Positions 25,332 to 27,500 of a DNA stretch of 27,500 bases are shown in pieces. Below the pieces are notes generated by a model that ran no database searches, was not told the origin of the DNA, and saw nothing but the letters and a program-made list of their open reading frames with translations. Within the stretch, counting starts at the first letter, position 1; each line of letters starts with the position of its first letter. The position numbers were made by a program, and so were the translations under genes. The stretch spans positions 1 to 27,500 of the forward strand of contig DAXETV010000032.1 of assembly GCA_051155775.1 (NCBI GenBank), written 5' to 3'. This DNA is from CAYSCZ01 sp051155775 (lineage in GTDB: Bacteria; Bacteroidota; Bacteroidia; Cytophagales; Cyclobacteriaceae).

Positions 25332-25401
25332 AGATTAAAAATTTATGTGAACATTTGATTATCGCAAGCGTTCAAATCTAGTTAAAATCATTCTCAACGT
25401 T

Positions 25402-25566
25402 GTGAAAAATAAAAAGAAGTCATACGACCCATTAAGTGATCAGGAAGATTTTTATTTTAATGAAAGTGGGTTTATGGTATTTACTGAAAAATACCATTTA
25501 AAAAGGGGATATTGTTGTAAAAGTGGCTGTAAACATTGTCCATATGGATTTAAAGTGAAGTATTAG
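25402..25566 (+). CDS. DUF5522 family mini-protein (cysteine-rich)
   Basis: A 54-residue protein, too short for the usual cut-off. It starts at GTG 25402 because no ATG precedes the core in frame and a stop lies at 25348. The peptide has DFYFNESGFMVFTEKYHLKRGYCC in its core (split here as FMVFTEKYHLKRGY then CCKSGCKHCPYGF): four cysteines, CC-x3-C-x2-C, plus His45, which is the DUF5522 pattern. The cluster could bind zinc or an iron-sulfur cluster. It sits between divergent rocD and the ribosomal protein genes; rpmB has its own candidate promoter just downstream. Function unknown. Confidence 0.75.
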   Translation: MKNKKKSYDPLSDQEDFYFNESGFMVFTEKYHLKRGYCCKSGCKHCPYGFKVKY

Positions 25567-25577
25567 CTTATTATTTA

Positions 25578-25608
25578 TTTGTTAAATATGTTGATTTTAC
25601 GATATTTG
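25578..25608 (+). promoter_or_regulatory. Candidate -33/-7 promoter for rpmB
   Basis: TTTG (25578-25581), 19 nt, then GATATTTG (25601-25608), one mismatch from TAnnTTTG with ideal spacing for the Bacteroidota housekeeping sigma factor. It would place the start of transcription about 20 nt before the rpmB ATG. Confidence 0.5.
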
Positions 25609-25632
25609 CGTTCCAAAATTTAATTGCATAAA

Positions 25633-25872
25633 ATGTCAAGGATTTGTCAGGTTACAGGTAAGCGTCCACGAGTGGGAAATAATGTTTCTCATGCCAATAA
25701 CAAGACTAAGCGTAAATTTTATCCAAATTTACATAAGAAGAGATTCTTTATTGCTGAAGAAGATAGATGGGTGACGCTAAAGGTTTCTTCGAAAGCATTA
25801 AGGACCATAAATAAAAACGGAATAGGTTCAGTACTTAAAAAAGCGAGGGAAAAGGGTATAATTATCGATTAA
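25633..25872 (+). CDS. rpmB: 50S ribosomal protein L28
   Basis: A 79-residue protein with the L28 pattern CQVTGKRPRVGNNVSHANNK near the N-terminus and KRKFYPNL, then a C-terminal basic helix. I chose ATG 25633 over the TTG at 25624, because L28 begins MSRxCxxTGK. It is the first gene of rpmB-rpmG-DUF4295, the standard Bacteroidota ribosomal cluster, and is followed by rpmG after 1 nt. Confidence 0.96.
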   Translation: MSRICQVTGKRPRVGNNVSHANNKTKRKFYPNLHKKRFFIAEEDRWVTLKVSSKALRTINKNGIGSVLKKAREKGIIID

Positions 25873-25873
25873 G

Positions 25874-26056
25874 ATGGCAAAAAAAGAAAACAGAGTTCAG
25901 GTTATACTGGAATGCACAGAGCATAAAAAAACAGGACTTCCGGGCACTTCCAGATATATAACTACCAAAAACAGAAAAAACACACCCGGCAGGATTGAAT
26001 TAAAAAAATATAATCCAGTACTTAAGAAATATACTATTCACAAAGAAATTAAATAG
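25874..26056 (+). CDS. rpmG: 50S ribosomal protein L33
   Basis: A 60-residue L33 with the pattern NRVQVILECTEHKKTGLPG, then RYITTKNRKNTPGRIELKKYNP. It has one cysteine (ILECTEH) and no second or third zinc-knuckle Cys pair, so it is the zinc-free (C-) type. It is cotranscribed with rpmB (1-nt gap) and DUF4295 (2-nt gap). Confidence 0.96.
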   Translation: MAKKENRVQVILECTEHKKTGLPGTSRYITTKNRKNTPGRIELKKYNPVLKKYTIHKEIK

Positions 26057-26058
26057 TC

Positions 26059-26214
26059 ATGGCAAAAAAGGTTGTTGCAACGCTTAAAAAAGAAGGTGGT
26101 GTTAAATATGCCAAAGTTATAAAGGCAATTAAATCAGAGAAAACAGGAGCTTACACTTTCAAAGAGGAAATGGTAACAGAAGACAGGGTCAATGAGGTGC
26201 TTGGTTCTAAATAA
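26059..26214 (+). CDS. DUF4295 family small basic protein
   Basis: A 51-residue basic protein (MAKKVVATLKKEGGVKYAKV ... FKEEMVTEDRVNEVLGSK), matching DUF4295, which in Bacteroidota always follows rpmG. It is too short for a standard ORF cut-off. Its position and composition suggest a ribosome-associated role, not shown here. A terminator follows 32 nt downstream. Confidence 0.9.
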   Translation: MAKKVVATLKKEGGVKYAKVIKAIKSEKTGAYTFKEEMVTEDRVNEVLGSK

Positions 26215-26246
26215 CTTTAAAGATTTTAAATTACATCATAATAGTT

Positions 26247-26276
26247 AAGTCCCTAAAAATCAGGGACTTTTTTTTT
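26247..26276 (+). terminator. Intrinsic terminator after the ribosomal genes
   Basis: AAGTCCCT (26247-26254) pairs with AGGGACTT (26262-26269) around a 7-nt loop and runs into nine T (26268-26276). It ends the rpmB-rpmG-DUF4295 transcript only 4 nt before the ftsY start codon. Confidence 0.85.
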
Positions 26277-26280
26277 ATAA

Positions 26281-27237
26281 ATGAGCATACTTAATTTTTT
26301 CACGAAAGATAAAAAGGAGAACCTTGAAAAAGGGCTCGAGAAATCCAAGGAAAATTTTTTCTCCAAACTTAGCAAAGCAGTTGTTGGTAAATCAACAGTT
26401 GATGATGAGGTTTTAGATGAATTGGAAGAAGTATTGATCACCTCAGACGTAGGCGTGGATACAACAGTAAAGATTATTGAGAAAATTGAAGAAAGGGTAG
26501 CGAGAGATAAATATTTGAATATTAATGAGTTGAATCTAATTCTACGGGAGGAGATTGCAAACCTGCTAGCAGAAAATAACACCAAAGACCTGGAAGATTT
26601 TTATCTCCCTAAAGATTCAAAACCTTATGTTATCCTGGTTGTAGGAGTAAATGGTGTTGGTAAAACAACTACCATTGGCAAACTGGCCCATCAATTTAAA
26701 ACGCGTGGTAAATCAGTGATACTGGGTGCAGGGGATACTTTCAGGGCCGCGGCGGTAAATCAGATTGAATTATGGGGTGAGCGTGTAGGGGTACCTGTTG
26801 TATCGCATGGCATGAATACTGACCCGGCATCTGTAGCTTTTGATGCTATAAAAAAAGGTATGGAAGATAAAGCTGATGTGGTGGTTATTGATACTGCCGG
26901 TCGCCTTCATACGAAAGTAAATCTGATGAATGAATTAGGTAAAATTAAACGTGTTATACAAAAATTTGTGCCCGAAGCTCCTCACGAAATCTTACTGGTG
27001 TTAGATGGAAGCACCGGACAGAATGCTTTCATACAAGCCAAAGAATTCACAAAAGTTACAGAGATTTCCGCTTTGGCGATCACTAAACTCGACGGAACGG
27101 CTAAAGGCGGTGTGGTTATCGGAATCTCTGATCAGTTAAAAGTCCCTGTTAAATATATCGGTGTAGGGGAAAAACCTGAAGACCTTCAGGTGTTCAATAA
27201 GAGGGTTTTTGTTGATTCCTTTTTTAAAAGAAACTAA
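26281..27237 (+). CDS. ftsY: Signal recognition particle receptor FtsY
   Basis: A 318-residue SRP receptor GTPase that docks ribosome-SRP complexes at the inner membrane. The N-terminal NG helical domain (~25-100) precedes the GTPase: G1 GVNGVGKTT at 122-130, DTFRAAA at 152-158 (SRP insertion), G3 DTAGR at 204-208, G4 TKLDG at 268-272, and GEKPEDLQVF near the C-terminus. There is no long acidic A domain, as is usual for Bacteroidota. The start is fixed by the family and lies 4 nt after a terminator T-tract, with no Shine-Dalgarno sequence (see findings). Confidence 0.96.
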   Translation: MSILNFFTKDKKENLEKGLEKSKENFFSKLSKAVVGKSTVDDEVLDELEEVLITSDVGVDTTVKIIEKIEERVARDKYLNINELNLILREEIANLLAENNTKDLEDFYLPKDSKPYVILVVGVNGVGKTTTIGKLAHQFKTRGKSVILGAGDTFRAAAVNQIELWGERVGVPVVSHGMNTDPASVAFDAIKKGMEDKADVVVIDTAGRLHTKVNLMNELGKIKRVIQKFVPEAPHEILLVLDGSTGQNAFIQAKEFTKVTEISALAITKLDGTAKGGVVIGISDQLKVPVKYIGVGEKPEDLQVFNKRVFVDSFFKRN

Positions 27238-27410
27238 TTTAAAATTAAAATTTAGGGCGGCTATGAACCACTTTATAGAAAAGAAATTACTTTGCAATGG
27301 ATAGTGATTTCCTAAAGACAAGTTTCTAAATCAACTCACCCACACAATCATAAAATCTTATTTGGACAATGAATAATTAAGAAAAATATTAACAACATAC
27401 GAGACGACAT

Positions 27411-27439
27411 AAAAAAACCCTCACGATATGTGAGGGTTT
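27411..27439 (-). terminator. Intrinsic terminator of the rRNA operon
   Basis: AAACCCTCAC (27415-27424) and GTGAGGGTTT (27430-27439) form a perfect 10-bp stem with a 5-nt loop. On the minus strand the stem is followed by seven T (27417-27411). It lies 8 nt past the 3' end of the 5S rRNA. Confidence 0.9.
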
Positions 27440-27447
27440 GTAAAAAA

Positions 27448-27500
27448 CTGGCAACGACTTACTCTCCCACCTGTTACGGCAGTACCATCAGCGCTGAGGG
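27448..27500 (-). rRNA. rrf: 5S ribosomal RNA, 3' part
   Basis: The minus strand reads GATGGTACTGCC, then GTGGGAGAGTAAGTCGTTGCCAG at the 3' end (here split as GTGGGAGAGTA and GTCGTTGCCAG), the standard 3' end of 5S rRNA. The 5' half and the rest of the rRNA operon lie beyond the right edge of the window. Confidence 0.95.

Noticed and set aside
27136..27321. Minus-strand ORF overlapping the ftsY end
   Set aside because: It is mostly antisense to ftsY with no family resemblance; the 27238-27410 gap holds no convincing gene.

Overview
The window looks like a chromosomal segment of a Bacteroidota bacterium, most likely Cytophagales. This is inference from gene content, not from a database match. 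The signs are a type IX secretion (T9SS) C-terminal sorting domain, TonB-dependent receptors with STN and carboxypeptidase-like N-terminal domains, DUF4249 lipoproteins, the rpmB-rpmG-DUF4295-ftsY gene order, a DUF5522 mini-protein, a -33/-7 type promoter (TTTG, 19 nt, near TAnnTTTG), AT-rich DNA and few Shine-Dalgarno sequences.

Layout. 1-1790: the 3' end of a T9SS-exported protein, then two overlapping genes for related small lipoproteins that share a duplicated domain. 1800-3160: an accessory patch holding the 3' end (domains V-VI) of a group II intron on the minus strand, a secreted JAB/DUF4329-like protein, and no other convincing gene. 3164-9880 (minus): an outer-membrane operon of a TonB-dependent receptor, two DUF4249 lipoproteins, a doubtful 48-codon ORF and an MG2-domain protein. 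10051-14732 (plus, divergent): a large VCBS/UnbV lipoprotein and a vanadium-dependent haloperoxidase-type lipoprotein. 14725-17056 (minus): feoAB ferrous iron uptake. 17165-20554 (plus): an NRK-like ATPase, a TPP riboswitch, a TonB receptor (probable thiamine-type importer) and a protein resembling a degenerate thiamine pyrophosphokinase. 20551-25331: housekeeping metabolism (prmC, ribD, free methionine-R-sulfoxide reductase, hemB, rocD). 25402-27237: a DUF5522 mini-protein, then rpmB, rpmG, DUF4295 and ftsY. 27411-27500: the terminator and 3' end of a 5S rRNA on the minus strand, so an rRNA operon runs into the window from the right.

How the parts work together. The left 20 kb is mostly envelope biology: surface lipoproteins, two TonB importers (one under TPP control) and iron uptake. 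The right 7 kb is core metabolism and translation. No phage, CRISPR array, restriction system or complete transposon was seen. The most unusual items are the group II intron remnant, the secreted JAMM-like protein, the inverted repeat kept at the lipobox codons of the two paralogous lipoproteins, the TPK-like protein lacking its acidic motifs, a four-cysteine insert in ornithine aminotransferase, and an intrinsic terminator ending just before ftsY.
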